Below, in pieces: positions 24,181 through 33,817 of a stretch of DNA of 64,000 nt (within the stretch, counting starts at the first letter, position 1; every line of letters starts with the position of its first letter). The DNA comes from Actinomadura madurae (GTDB lineage Bacteria; Actinomycetota; Actinomycetes; Streptosporangiales; Streptosporangiaceae). The stretch is taken from positions 310,001 through 374,000 of the forward strand of contig NZ_FOVH01000009.1 in the NCBI RefSeq assembly GCF_900115095.1, read 5' to 3'. The translations under genes and the position numbers were made by a program. Under the pieces are notes generated by a model. The model was given only the letters and a program-made list of their open reading frames with translations. It was not told the origin of the DNA and did no database searches.

Positions 24181-25341
24181 CTACTCCGCGGGCTCCGGGG
24201 CGTCGGCCGCGCCGTCGCCGGCGGGGGCGGGCGCCACCGCGGCCTTGGCGACCGCGTCGGTCGCGCTGACCGTGGTGTTCTCCGGGAAGTGGCAGGCGGC
24301 CTGGTGCCCCGGGGACAGCTCCACCAGGGGCGGCTCGACCTGCTTGCAGATGTCCTGCGCCTTCCAGCAGCGGGTGTGGAACCGGCAGGCGGGCGGCGGG
24401 TCCAGCGGGCTCGGCACGTCGCCCTGCAGCCGGATCCGCTTGCGCTCGCCGCGCTCGCTCGGGTCCGGGATCGGCACCGCCGACAGCAGCGCGTTGGTGT
24501 AGGGGTGCATGGGCCGCTCGTACAGGTCGGCCCGGTCCGCCAGCTCCACGATCTTGCCGAGGTACATGACGGCGACGCGGTCGGAGATGTGCCGGACCAC
24601 CGACAGGTCGTGCGCGATCACCACGTAGGTGAGGTCGAGCTCGTCCTGCAGGTCCTCCAGCAGGTTGACGACCTGCGCCTGCACCGACACGTCCAGCGCC
24701 GACACCGGCTCGTCCGCGATGATCAGCTTGGGCTTCAGGGCCAGGGTGCGGGCGATCCCGATGCGCTGCCGCTGCCCGCCGGAGAACTCGTGCGGGTACC
24801 GGTTGTAGTGCTCGGGGTTCAGGCCGACCAGCTCCAGGATGTCCTGGACGGCCTTCTTCACGCCTTCCTTGGCCTCGATGTTCTGCAGCCGGAACGGGGC
24901 CCCGACGATCGCGCCGACCGTCTTGCGCGGGTTCAGCGACGAGTACGGGTCCTGGAAGATCATCTGGAGGTCGCGGCGGAGCGGCCGGAGCCGGCCCTGC
25001 GACATGTGGGTGATGTCCTCGCCCTCGAAGGTGATCTTCCCGAAGCTCGGGTCCAGCAGCCGCATGATCATCCGGCCGGTGGTGGACTTGCCGCAGCCCG
25101 ACTCCCCCACCAGCCCGAGGGTCTCGCCCTTGCGGACCGAGAACGACACCCCGTCGACGGCCTTCACCGCCGCGACCTGGCGGCGCAGCAGCCCCGCCGT
25201 CACCGGGAAGTGCTTGCCGAGGTTGTCCACCTCCAGCAGCGGCTCCCCGTCCCGCGGGGCGCGGGTCCCCTCGTCCGCGGCGGCCTGCCCGGCCGGCGTC
25301 TTGGTCGTGTTCACAGTCTCGTTACCACCCGTGCTCGTCAC
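24181..25341 (-). CDS. oppF: Oligopeptide ABC transporter ATP-binding protein OppF
   Basis: Last gene of the opp operon, 386 residues. Walker A GESGCGKST, Q-loop MIFQDPYSSLNPRKTVG, signature FSGGQRQRIGIARTL, Walker B LIIADEPVSALDVSVQAQ and H-loop VIAHDLSVVRHISDRV are complete. The C-terminal oligopeptide-type tail has CRFHTRCWKAQDICK plus a later HQAACHF, cysteines that bind an Fe-S cluster in some Opp/Dpp ATPases. A GTG start (GTGA) overlaps the oppD stop. The extreme C-terminus is an alanine/proline-rich extension of about 30 residues. Confidence 0.93.
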   Translation of the reverse strand: MTSTGGNETVNTTKTPAGQAAADEGTRAPRDGEPLLEVDNLGKHFPVTAGLLRRQVAAVKAVDGVSFSVRKGETLGLVGESGCGKSTTGRMIMRLLDPSFGKITFEGEDITHMSQGRLRPLRRDLQMIFQDPYSSLNPRKTVGAIVGAPFRLQNIEAKEGVKKAVQDILELVGLNPEHYNRYPHEFSGGQRQRIGIARTLALKPKLIIADEPVSALDVSVQAQVVNLLEDLQDELDLTYVVIAHDLSVVRHISDRVAVMYLGKIVELADRADLYERPMHPYTNALLSAVPIPDPSERGERKRIRLQGDVPSPLDPPPACRFHTRCWKAQDICKQVEPPLVELSPGHQAACHFPENTTVSATDAVAKAAVAPAPAGDGAADAPEPAE

Positions 25342-26404
25342 AGCTTCGCCCGGATCTCGTCGTTCCAGATCTTCCGCCGCTTCTCCAGGGAGAGATGGCA
25401 CGCCGCCTTGTGGCCCGGCTCGACCTCCAGCAGCTCGGGCCGCTCGGTCGTGCTCTTGCCGTCGTTGAGGTCGGCGTAGGGGCAGCGGGGATGGAACGCG
25501 CACCCGGACGGCACGTTGATCAGGCTCGGCGGCGACCCCTCGATCGGCAGCAGCCGCTCCGACCGCTCCCGGTCCAGCCGCGGCATCGAGCCGAGCAGCC
25601 CCCACGTGTAGGGGTGCAGCGGCCGGTGGAACGCGTCGTCGACCGAGGCGTACTCCGCGGCGCGGCCCGCGTACATCACCAGGATGTCGTCCGACAGCTC
25701 CGCGACCACCCCGAGATCGTGGGTGATCATGATGACGGCGGAGTTGAACTCCTCCTGCAGGTCGCGGATCAGATCCAGGATCTGCGCCTGGACGGTCACG
25801 TCCAGCGCCGTCGTCGGCTCGTCGGCGATCAGCAGCTCCGGGTCGCACGACAGCGCCATCGCGATCATCGCGCGCTGCCGCATGCCGCCGGAGAACTGGT
25901 GCGGGTAGTCGTCCACCCGCTTGTCCGGCCTGGGGATGCCGACCTTGCCGAGCATGTCGATGGCGTGCTTGCGGGCGACCGCCTTCGACACGTCGTTGTG
26001 CACCCGGTAGGCCTCGATGATCTGGTGGCCGACCGTGTAGAAGGGGTGCATCGACGACAGCGGGTCCTGGAAGATCATCGCCATGTTCCGGCCGCGGAGG
26101 CGGCGCACCTCGGCCTGCGAGGCGCCGACGATCTCCTTGCCGTCCAGCCAGATCTCGCCCGACACGTCGGCGTTGCGCCGGTTGTGCAGGCCGAGGATGC
26201 CGAGGCTGGTGACGCTCTTGCCGGAGCCGGACTCCCCCACGATCCCGAGGGTGCGGCCGCGCTCCAGCTGGAACGACAGCCCGTCGACGGACTTCACCAG
26301 GCCGTCGTCGGTCGGGAAGTGGATCTTCAGGTCGCGGACCTCGAGGAACGCCGTGGGGGCGTCGCCGGTGCCCGCGGTGTCCGCGGCGGGCGCGGTGCCG
26401 GTCA

Positions 26405-26405
<1 letters not shown>
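25338..26405 (-). CDS. oppD: Oligopeptide ABC transporter ATP-binding protein OppD
   Basis: ATPase of 355 residues paired with OppF. Walker A GESGSGKSV, Q-loop MIFQDPLSSMHPFYTVG, signature FSGGMRQRAMIAMAL, Walker B LLIADEPTTALDVTVQAQ, H-loop MITHDLGVVAELSDDI. The oligo_HPY tail has CAFHPRCPYADL and HKAACHL with the conserved cysteines. A 22-residue variable N-terminus precedes the core. The ATG overlaps the oppB stop by 1 bp (TGATG), showing coupled translation. Confidence 0.94.
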
Positions 26406-27466
<1,061 letters not shown>

Positions 27467-27522
27467 GGCCGGCGGGCGTCGCCTTCACCTGCCTTCAGAT
27501 GGACGCACGGACGAGCGGAGTG

Positions 27523-29286
27523 TCACTCCACGCCCATGTTCAGGTAGTCGTACATGCCGCCGTAGGCGTAGGTGATGCCCGCGTTGGTGACACGCTTCGG
27601 CCGGTACATCAGGGCCTTGGCGTAGATCAGCGGCACCTCCATGCCGGACTGCATGACCAGCTTGTCGATCTCACCGTAGGCCTTCATCCGGGCGGCCTTG
27701 TCCGGGTTGGCGATCGCGTCGTCGAGCGCCTTGTTGATCGCGGGGTCGTCCAGCTCGGCGAGGTTGTTGCCGCCGGACGGCTTGATCGCGTCACCGTGGA
27801 CGATCTGCGCCAGGAAGCCGTAGCCGGTCGGCCAGTCCGCGGCCCACGCCATGATCATCATACCGATGCCGTGGTCGTGCACGTACTTCGGCACGCCGAC
27901 GTACTTGTTGAAGTAGTCACCGGCCGGGAACTGCACGATGCTGACCTTGATGCCGACCTTGGCGAGGCTCTGCTGGATCGCCTCGGCCATCGCGACTTCC
28001 TTCGGCCGGTCGGACCGCGCCGAGATCTTGCTGCTGAAGCCGTCCGGCTTGCCGCAGGCCTGCAGCTCCTGCTTGGCCTTGTCGAGGGTGGCCTGGTCGA
28101 GACCGCCGCCCTCGGCCTGCTTCTGCGGGTACAGGTCGAACTTGGTGTAGCCCTCCACCGACGGCGGCAGCACCGTGGTGGCGACGTCGCCGCCGGCCAG
28201 CGGGCCTCCGTAGGCGGTCTGCGCGGCGACCTTGTCGGTCGCGTACTGCACGGCGAGCCGGCAGTGGATGTTGTCCAGCGGCTTGACGTGCTGGTTCAGC
28301 GACATGAACCGCAGGAAGCCCTGGACGGGGTTGTCGACGTACGGCTTCTGCTCGGGGGTCAGCACCTTCGGCTGGGTTCCCGACTGGACGCCGACACCGG
28401 TGATGTCCATGTCCAGCGCGCCGGACAGCAGCCGCTGGTCGATGTCGTCCGCGTTCTGCTTGAGCTGGATCTCGATCTTGTCGGGCAGCGCCTTGCGGAT
28501 CGGGTCCGTGCTCTGGTTCCAGTGCGGGTTGCGCGACAGGGACATCGACTTGCCGCGCGTGTAGTTGTCGACCTTGTACGGACCGCTGGAGAGGATGGAG
28601 GTCTCGTACTTGGTGCCGGTGTCCTTGGCCTTCGGCACCGGCATGGTCTGCGACATCGCGACCAGGTAGTCGAACTCCTGGAACGGCGTGTTCAGGTGGA
28701 AGACGATCGTCTGGTCGTCGGGGGTCTCGATCGACTTCAGGCCGGCGTCGCTCTTGTCATCGTACGGGCCCTTGTAGGCGGGCTTGTTGTCGACGAGGTA
28801 CTGCTTGAAGTACTTCGGCCCGAGCTGCAGCTCCTTGGTGTAGTTGCTGCGCTCGACCGCGTACTTGACGTCCTTGGAGGTGACCGTGGTGCCGTCGGCG
28901 TACTTGACGCCGGTGCGCAGCTTGTACGTCCAGGTCTTGCCGCCGTCGCTGGACTGGCCGAGGTCGGTGGCGAGGTCGGGGACGACCTCGTTGCTCTCCT
29001 GGCCCGCGGCGGGCTTGAACGTCGTCAGGGCGCGGCCGTACTGGCGGGCGATGTTCTGGGAGAACGCGTAGTACGTGTTGCCCGGGTCCGGCGAGTCGAA
29101 GTCGTCGGAGTCGCCGAGCTTGAGCGTCCCGCCCTTCTTGTCCGACTTGTTGACGACCTCGTTGACGCCGGCGTTGTAGCCGGGCCCGCTCCCGGATTCT
29201 CCGGAGTCTCCGCCGCCACAGGCGGCGAGCCCCGCGGCCGCGACCACCCCGGCCGCGAAGACCGCGATTGGTCTCATCTTGTTCAT
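27523..29286 (-). CDS. oppA: Oligopeptide ABC transporter substrate-binding lipoprotein OppA
   Basis: Extracellular peptide-binding lipoprotein of 587 residues (SBP_bac_5 family). Signal peptide MNKMRPIAVFAAGVVAAAGL ends in lipobox LAAC with Cys23, then a serine/glycine linker. Family blocks: SPDPGNTYYAFSQNIARQYG, WTYKLRTGVKYADGTTVTSK, DVKYAVERS, and a peptide-cleft region LSRNPHWN near residue 260. The ATG at 29286 begins the signal peptide. Gene order here is oppC-oppA-oppB-oppD-oppF, with oppA second instead of first. High binding-protein expression is often set by internal RNA structures, but none is obvious in the 44-bp gap before it. Confidence 0.93.
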   Translation of the reverse strand: MNKMRPIAVFAAGVVAAAGLAACGGGDSGESGSGPGYNAGVNEVVNKSDKKGGTLKLGDSDDFDSPDPGNTYYAFSQNIARQYGRALTTFKPAAGQESNEVVPDLATDLGQSSDGGKTWTYKLRTGVKYADGTTVTSKDVKYAVERSNYTKELQLGPKYFKQYLVDNKPAYKGPYDDKSDAGLKSIETPDDQTIVFHLNTPFQEFDYLVAMSQTMPVPKAKDTGTKYETSILSSGPYKVDNYTRGKSMSLSRNPHWNQSTDPIRKALPDKIEIQLKQNADDIDQRLLSGALDMDITGVGVQSGTQPKVLTPEQKPYVDNPVQGFLRFMSLNQHVKPLDNIHCRLAVQYATDKVAAQTAYGGPLAGGDVATTVLPPSVEGYTKFDLYPQKQAEGGGLDQATLDKAKQELQACGKPDGFSSKISARSDRPKEVAMAEAIQQSLAKVGIKVSIVQFPAGDYFNKYVGVPKYVHDHGIGMMIMAWAADWPTGYGFLAQIVHGDAIKPSGGNNLAELDDPAINKALDDAIANPDKAARMKAYGEIDKLVMQSGMEVPLIYAKALMYRPKRVTNAGITYAYGGMYDYLNMGVE

Positions 29287-29330
29287 GTGCAGGCGCACCC
29301 CTTCAAATAGACGGGTCGGATGAACCCGAG

Positions 29331-30323
29331 TCACTTGCCCCGAGGGTCGAGAGCGTCCCGCAGCCCGTCACCGAAGAGGTTGAAGGCGAGGACGGTGATG
29401 AAGATGGCCATACCCGGGATGATCATGTACATCGGGTCCGAGGAGTAGATCGGCACCGCGAGGGTCAGCATGCCGCCCCAGGACGGGGTCGGCGGGATGA
29501 CGCCGACGCCGAGGAACGACAGCGCCGCCTCGAACAGGATGTTCGTCGGGATCAGCAGGGTCGAGTAGACCAGGATCGGGGCGACCAGGTTCGGCAGGAC
29601 CTCTTTGAACAGCACGTAGCCGTTCCGGGCTCCCATGCTGCGGGCCGCGTCGACGAACTCCCGCTCCCTGAGCGACAGCGTCTGGCCCCGGATGATGCGG
29701 CCGATGTAGGGCCAGTTGAAGAACCCGATGACGACGACCAGCACCGAGATCCGCAGGCCGTTGCCGTTCAGCCCGAACGCCCCGTCGGACACCACGCCGA
29801 CCAGCGCGATCGCGAACAGCAGCAGCGGGAACGCCAGGAACGCGTCCATCGCGCGGCTGATGAGGTAGTCGACCCAGCCGCCGAAGTAGCCGGCGGTGAT
29901 CCCCATGATCGTGCCGATGACCACCGACAGCAGGGTGGCCAGGAACGACACCAGCAGCGAGATCCGCGCGCCGTGCACGATCCGGGCGAGCATGTCGCGG
30001 CCGGTGCCGGGCTCGACGCCGAGCCAGTGCTCACCGCTGATGCCCGAGTGCCAGAACCCCGACTTCGGCCGGTTGTAGGTCGGGTCGATGAGGTTCTGGT
30101 GGTAGGTCAGCGGGTTCTGCACGAAGTACGGGCCGAAGATGGCGATCAGGATGAGCATGATGACGATCAGTGCGCCGGTCAGGGCGACCTTGTCGCGCTT
30201 CAGCCGCATCCAGGCGATCTGCCCGAGGGAACGCCCCTGGATCTTATTTCGGTCGACACCGGCGAGGACCGATTCCGGTTGCGCCTCGGTGTCGGATCCG
30301 CTCACCTCGATGGGTGCGGCCAC
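29331..30323 (-). CDS. oppC: Oligopeptide ABC transporter permease OppC
   Basis: First gene of the operon, 330 residues. A 38-residue cytosolic N-terminus (QIAWMRLKRDKVALTGALIV starts the OppC_N helix) is followed by five more helices; HWLGVEPGTGRDMLARIVHG and the EAA loop EFVDAARSMGARNGYVLFKE are diagnostic, and it ends NLFGDGLRDALDPRGK. The GTG at 30323 begins the protein. A 440-bp non-coding stretch upstream carries the operon promoter. Confidence 0.93.
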   Translation of the reverse strand: MAAPIEVSGSDTEAQPESVLAGVDRNKIQGRSLGQIAWMRLKRDKVALTGALIVIMLILIAIFGPYFVQNPLTYHQNLIDPTYNRPKSGFWHSGISGEHWLGVEPGTGRDMLARIVHGARISLLVSFLATLLSVVIGTIMGITAGYFGGWVDYLISRAMDAFLAFPLLLFAIALVGVVSDGAFGLNGNGLRISVLVVVIGFFNWPYIGRIIRGQTLSLREREFVDAARSMGARNGYVLFKEVLPNLVAPILVYSTLLIPTNILFEAALSFLGVGVIPPTPSWGGMLTLAVPIYSSDPMYMIIPGMAIFITVLAFNLFGDGLRDALDPRGK

Positions 30324-30763
30324 GCTCCATACCTCCTACCGTCCGGCCACTGGTTCGGCCACGCCGCCGGCGCGTGACCGGCGGCCGCGGAGATCATCCG
30401 CTGCCTCCATGCCCGTTACGCCGCGTTTGCTGAAGGGAAACGTAGTCCTTCGGGCACGACTGTCCATCCGTGAAGCGACCTTCGCCAGTACCCGTATCTG
30501 ACTTGTGATCTCGTCGTCATCTGGGCAACACGCGCTCGCACAACACGCCGGACAAATCGTGCGAATAGTACGTACGCGTCAAGCTGGACAGGCAAGCCGC
30601 GGGCGGTCTAGACCGGCAAAGTTTACCGTACTGAGTCCGTTCCGAGATCGAACGTCCGCAGGTCAGCGCCCCGGCGCACAGAAACGGCGGGCCGGGACGC
30701 GCCCCCGGAAAGGGGACGTCCCGGCCCGCCGCCGCCTCGTGCGCGGTGGGACCGCGGTCCGGA
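30324..30763 (-). promoter_or_regulatory. opp upstream region with candidate promoter
   Basis: 440 bp without a gene. On the minus strand TTGCCT (30595-30590), 19 bp, TACTAT (30570-30565) is a plausible promoter that would give a leader of about 230 nt before oppC. The alternating CGTACGTACG inside the spacer is a short palindrome and could be an operator. The part near 30686-30730 is the terminator of the neighbouring gene. No small ORF with a ribosome site is convincing. Confidence 0.4.
30686..30730 (-). terminator. Terminator after the 143-residue membrane protein gene
   Basis: Perfect 14-bp arms GGCGGGCCGGGACG / CGTCCCGGCCCGCC with a 17-nt inner segment that itself folds (CCCC-GGAAA-GGGG). 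It lies 33 bp past the stop at 30764. Confidence 0.85.
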
Positions 30764-31195
30764 TCAGGAGATGCCGCGGTCGCGCAGAATCTTCTCGATC
30801 TCCGCCATCTCCGGGTCGCCGCCGCCCTGCGCCGGGCCCTCAACGGCGCGCTTCTGCTTCTTCGCCGACCGCCCCGCGGCCTTGGACTCCGCGCCCCGCT
30901 CGGCGGCCTTCCCGCCGCCCTCGGAGCCGGCGCGGCGGCTCAGCATCGCCCCGGACGTCATGTAGAGCAGGACGGCCAGGCCCGCCACCACGACGCCCGC
31001 CCACTTCACCGGGCTGAACACCAGGTCGGCGAAGAACTCGGTCACCCCGGTCATCGCCGCCGCCAGCGGGACCAGCGACAGGGACGCACCCCGCAGCCCG
31101 GCGCCGGCGCCCCGGCGGCGGAAGGCGCCCCAGCTGATCACCAGCCCGACCAGGGTCACCCCGATACTGATCGCGTAAATGACTTCGTCGCTCAT
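30764..31195 (-). CDS. Three-helix membrane protein of unknown function
   Basis: A 143-residue protein with three predicted helices (about residues 5-24, 37-57 and 67-84), followed by a basic, low-complexity cytosolic part and a conserved-looking C-terminal segment PEMAEIEKILRDRGIS, similar to the short SHOCT-like helix found at the end of many small actinobacterial membrane proteins. I recognise no function. It is followed by a strong terminator and has no operon partner; the next gene (HAD phosphatase) is 167 bp upstream on the same strand. Confidence 0.75.
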   Translation of the reverse strand: MSDEVIYAISIGVTLVGLVISWGAFRRRGAGAGLRGASLSLVPLAAAMTGVTEFFADLVFSPVKWAGVVVAGLAVLLYMTSGAMLSRRAGSEGGGKAAERGAESKAAGRSAKKQKRAVEGPAQGGGDPEMAEIEKILRDRGIS

Positions 31196-31330
31196 ACCGG
31201 CCCCTCATTCCGTGCGGTGGTGCTCCCTCCATCGTCACACGCGAGGCGGCGGTCCTGCTCCTCCCGGCGGACGGTTTGCGTCCGCGGCCGTCTCCTCCCG
31301 CGGCGGTAGCCGTCCCCTAGGGTCCACCCC

Positions 31331-31370
31331 GCGGGTATCAGGCGGAACGGCCGGCGCGGGTATCAGGCGG
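31331..31370. repeat. Direct repeat copying the stop region of the HAD gene
   Basis: GCGGGTATCAGGCGG occurs exactly at 31331-31345 and 31356-31370 (period 25). On the minus strand each copy contains CCTGA; the second copy holds the real stop codon of the HAD gene and the first places another TGA in a different frame just downstream. Confidence 0.6.
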
Positions 31371-32019
31371 CCAGCGAGCGCAGCATGGCCAGGTCCACCT
31401 CGCGCAGCGAGGAGACCACCGTGCGTCCCGGGGCGGGCGGGATCGGCAGGACGCCGGGGACCGCGACGGTGACGCAGCCCGCCGCCTCCGCCGCCGCGAC
31501 GCCGTTCGGGGAGTCCTCCAGCACCACGCAGCGGGCCGGGTCGGCGCCGAGCCGGGCCGCGGCCGCCAGGTAGGGCTCCGGGTCGGGCTTGACGCGCTCC
31601 ACCTCGTCGCCGGCGACGCTGAGCGCGAAGTACTCGCGTCCGACCGCGTCCAGCACCGGCTCGATCAGCCGCCGGTGGCTGGAGGACACCAGCGCCGCGG
31701 TCACCCCGGCCGCGCGGACCTCGGCGAGCAACTCCTTGGCGCCCGGCATCAGCGGCACGCAGGCGCTCAGCCGCTCGGCCATGCCGTCCAGCATCCGGCG
31801 GCCGACCTCCTCGCGGGAGGCCGGGGCGCCGGTCAGCTCCAGCATGTAGTCGGCGGCGACGTACAGGGAGCCGCCGACGAGATGCTCCTGGTGGGCGGTG
31901 CTCCACTCGCCGCCCAGCCACGCCATGACCTCCGTCTCGACCTCCAGCCACACGCGCTCGGAGTCGATGAGCAGGCCGTCCATGTCGAACAGCACGGCCT
32001 GCAGGCGCCCACGGGTCAC
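31363..32019 (-). CDS. HAD-superfamily phosphatase (beta-phosphoglucomutase-like)
   Basis: Soluble hydrolase of 218 residues. HAD motif I is LFDMDGLLIDSE (nucleophile and acid Asp), motif II VSSSHRR (Ser), motif III Lys in VERVKPDPEPYLAAAARLGA, motif IV LEDSPNGVAAAEAAG. A four-helix cap lies between motif I and II (about 18-85), the type of cap seen in phosphoglycolate phosphatase and beta-phosphoglucomutase. The substrate is undetermined. I take the GTG at 32019 with GAGGAGAAAC before it rather than an upstream in-frame GTG at 32031. It diverges from the universal stress protein gene. Confidence 0.9.
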   Translation of the reverse strand: MTRGRLQAVLFDMDGLLIDSERVWLEVETEVMAWLGGEWSTAHQEHLVGGSLYVAADYMLELTGAPASREEVGRRMLDGMAERLSACVPLMPGAKELLAEVRAAGVTAALVSSSHRRLIEPVLDAVGREYFALSVAGDEVERVKPDPEPYLAAAARLGADPARCVVLEDSPNGVAAAEAAGCVTVAVPGVLPIPPAPGRTVVSSLREVDLAMLRSLAA

Positions 32020-32130
32020 GTTTCTCCTCACCTGGTCGATATCCGGTCGATATGCGGCCCTCCACCCTAGCCGCCGTGATCAGCGCCTCTTCTTGGACGG
32101 ACCGTGCAAGAAGGCCGTGACGGATGGGTC

Positions 32131-32152
32131 GGGGGACCGATACCGTTCCCCC
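32131..32152. promoter_or_regulatory. 22-bp imperfect palindrome before the universal stress protein gene
   Basis: GGGGGACCGATACCGTTCCCCC is self-complementary at 18 of 22 positions. Placement (28 bp before the ATG) and the GGGAC...TCCC look recall the DosR/DevR box that drives universal stress proteins in mycobacteria. Binding by a DosR homologue is inference. Confidence 0.45.
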
Positions 32153-32179
32153 AGTGACTACCAACGGGTAAGGAACGGC

Positions 32180-32641
32180 ATGAGCGCGTACCGCATCGTC
32201 CTCGTCGGCACCGACGGCTCCGATTCCTCGTTCCGCGCGGTCGACCGCGCCGCGCAGCTGGCCGCCGCCACCGGCGCCACGCTCCTGCTGGCCTCCGCCT
32301 ACAGCCCGATGCCCGAGCGCGAGCGCGCCTCCGCCGCCGACCGGCTCGGCGACCTGGCCTACAAGGTGCAGGGGTCCACGCCCGCAGACGACGCGCTGCG
32401 CGCCGCGCGGGAGCGGGCGGTCGCGGCCGGCGCCACCGACATCCAGCAGGCCGCCGTCGAGGGCGACGCCGTCGACGTGCTGTCCAAGCTGGCCAAGGAG
32501 CGCGAGGTGGACCTGCTGGTGATCGGCAACCGGGGGCTCAACAGCCTCGCGGGCCGCATCCTCGGGTCCGTCCCGGCCAACCTGTCGCACCGCTCCCCCT
32601 GCGACGTGCTGATCGTCCACACCACCCCCAAGGGCAAGTGA
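32180..32641 (+). CDS. Universal stress protein UspA family
   Basis: A single-domain cytosolic protein of 153 residues. It starts IVLVGTDGSDSSFRAVDRAA (conserved Asp) and has the ATP-binding block DLLVIGNRGLNSLAGRILGS (GxxG-9x-G) and the end SPCDVLIVHT. ATP-binding type USP; dimer expected. The ATG at 32180 follows AAGGAACGGC. A dyad resembling a dormancy-regulator box is just upstream. Confidence 0.92.
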   Translation: MSAYRIVLVGTDGSDSSFRAVDRAAQLAAATGATLLLASAYSPMPERERASAADRLGDLAYKVQGSTPADDALRAARERAVAAGATDIQQAAVEGDAVDVLSKLAKEREVDLLVIGNRGLNSLAGRILGSVPANLSHRSPCDVLIVHTTPKGK

Positions 32642-32712
32642 CCCGATCGTGACGTGGTTCCGCCGCGGGCGTACAGGGCGGGGTCTGCCCTGCGGAGGGG
32701 TGGGGTAGGTCA

Positions 32713-32734
32713 CTGTCAGGACGTAGGCTGACAG
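32713..32734. promoter_or_regulatory. Perfect dyad before the PAC2 gene
   Basis: CTGTCAG (32713-32719), 8 bp, CTGACAG (32728-32734). A TAGGCT -10-like box (32724-32729) overlaps the spacer and right half, so a bound protein would block it. It is 85 bp before the PAC2 start. Confidence 0.4.
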
Positions 32735-32819
32735 CCACCGATCATGACCGGGGCCCCCGCCCCGGGAATGACGGCCCCCGTCGGTGACGCTGTACCAGGG
32801 CGTCGGAAGGAGGCAGCGC

Positions 32820-33662
32820 GTGGTCGAGCTCGAAAGCGTGCCGGAACTCGTCGATCCTGTGCTCGTGGCCGCCTTTGAGGGGTGGAACGACGCCGGCGAG
32901 GCCGCCAGCGGGGTGATCGCCCACCTGGAGTCGACCTGGGAGGCGGTGCCCATCGCCGAGCTCGATCCGGACGACTACTACGACTTCCAGGTCACCCGCC
33001 CGATCGTGGAGATGAGCGACGGCGAGACCCGCGGCATCACCTGGCCCACCACCCGGGTGTCGTGGGCGCGGCTGCCGAACGGCAAGGACGTCGTGCTGGT
33101 GCACGGGATCGAGCCGAACATGCGGTGGCGGTCGTTCTGCCGCGAGCTGGTCGGGCTGATGCTGGAGCTGGAGGTCCGCAACGTCGTGCTGCTGGGCGCG
33201 CTGCTCGCCGACGCCCCCCACACCCGCCCGGTGCCCGTCACCGGTGCCGCGTCCGAGGCCGGGCTCGTCAACACCCTGCACCTGGAGCCGGCCCGCTACG
33301 AGGGCCCGACCGGAATCCTCGGCGTCCTCCAGGACGCCTGCGCCAAGGCCGACCTCGACACCGTGTCGCTGTGGGCCGCGGTCCCCCACTACGTCGCGCA
33401 GCCGCCGTCGCCCAAGGCCACTCTGGCGCTGCTGCGCCGCGTCGAGGACCTGCTGGACGTGACCGTCCCGCTCGGCGAGCTGCCGGAGGAGGCCCGCGCC
33501 TGGGAGCACGGCGTCAACGAGCTCGCCGAGGAGGACTCCGAGGTCGCCGAGTACGTCCGCACCCTGGAGGAGCAGAAGGACGCCACCGAGCTGCCGGAGG
33601 CGAGCGGCGACGCCATCGCCCGGGAGTTCGAGCGCTACCTCCGCCGCCGCGACCCCGGCTGA
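32820..33662 (+). CDS. PAC2 family protein
   Basis: A 280-residue protein of the PAC2 family, named after a eukaryotic proteasome-assembly chaperone but widespread in actinobacteria. It starts VVELESVPELVDPVLVAAFE and has the family core FEGWNDAGEAASGVIAHL, VLVHGIEPNMRWRSFCREL, VVLLGALLADAPHTRPVPV and LWAAVPHYVAQPPSPKATLA. The last 30 residues (ASGDAIAREFERYLRRRDPG) form the usual helical tail. The GTG at 32820 is preferred because GAAGGAGGCAGCGC precedes it. A role in proteasome assembly is not demonstrated in bacteria. Confidence 0.9.
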   Translation: MVELESVPELVDPVLVAAFEGWNDAGEAASGVIAHLESTWEAVPIAELDPDDYYDFQVTRPIVEMSDGETRGITWPTTRVSWARLPNGKDVVLVHGIEPNMRWRSFCRELVGLMLELEVRNVVLLGALLADAPHTRPVPVTGAASEAGLVNTLHLEPARYEGPTGILGVLQDACAKADLDTVSLWAAVPHYVAQPPSPKATLALLRRVEDLLDVTVPLGELPEEARAWEHGVNELAEEDSEVAEYVRTLEEQKDATELPEASGDAIAREFERYLRRRDPG

Positions 33663-33817
33663 TCCCCGGCGGACCCGCCGTCTCGCCCTGGGCGGCTCCC
33701 GGCCCGCGCGGCTACACTCGGCCGTGTCCGTGTCTCCCCCGGCGATGGCCCGCGCACGCCGCGAAGTGCGCCCCTCATGATCTCTTTTTTCTCGGAGGGC
33801 GGTAGCGCCCAGGGCTG

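Noticed and set aside
30324..30763. Small gene in the opp upstream region
   Set aside because: The minus-strand open frame is arginine-rich low complexity and overlaps the terminator hairpin.
32713..32734. PafBC-type damage promoter (TTGTCAGTG-like box) before PAC2
   Set aside because: CTGTCAGGA is present, but the TAGGCT box is 2-4 bp away instead of about 8, so the spacing does not fit; kept only as a dyad.
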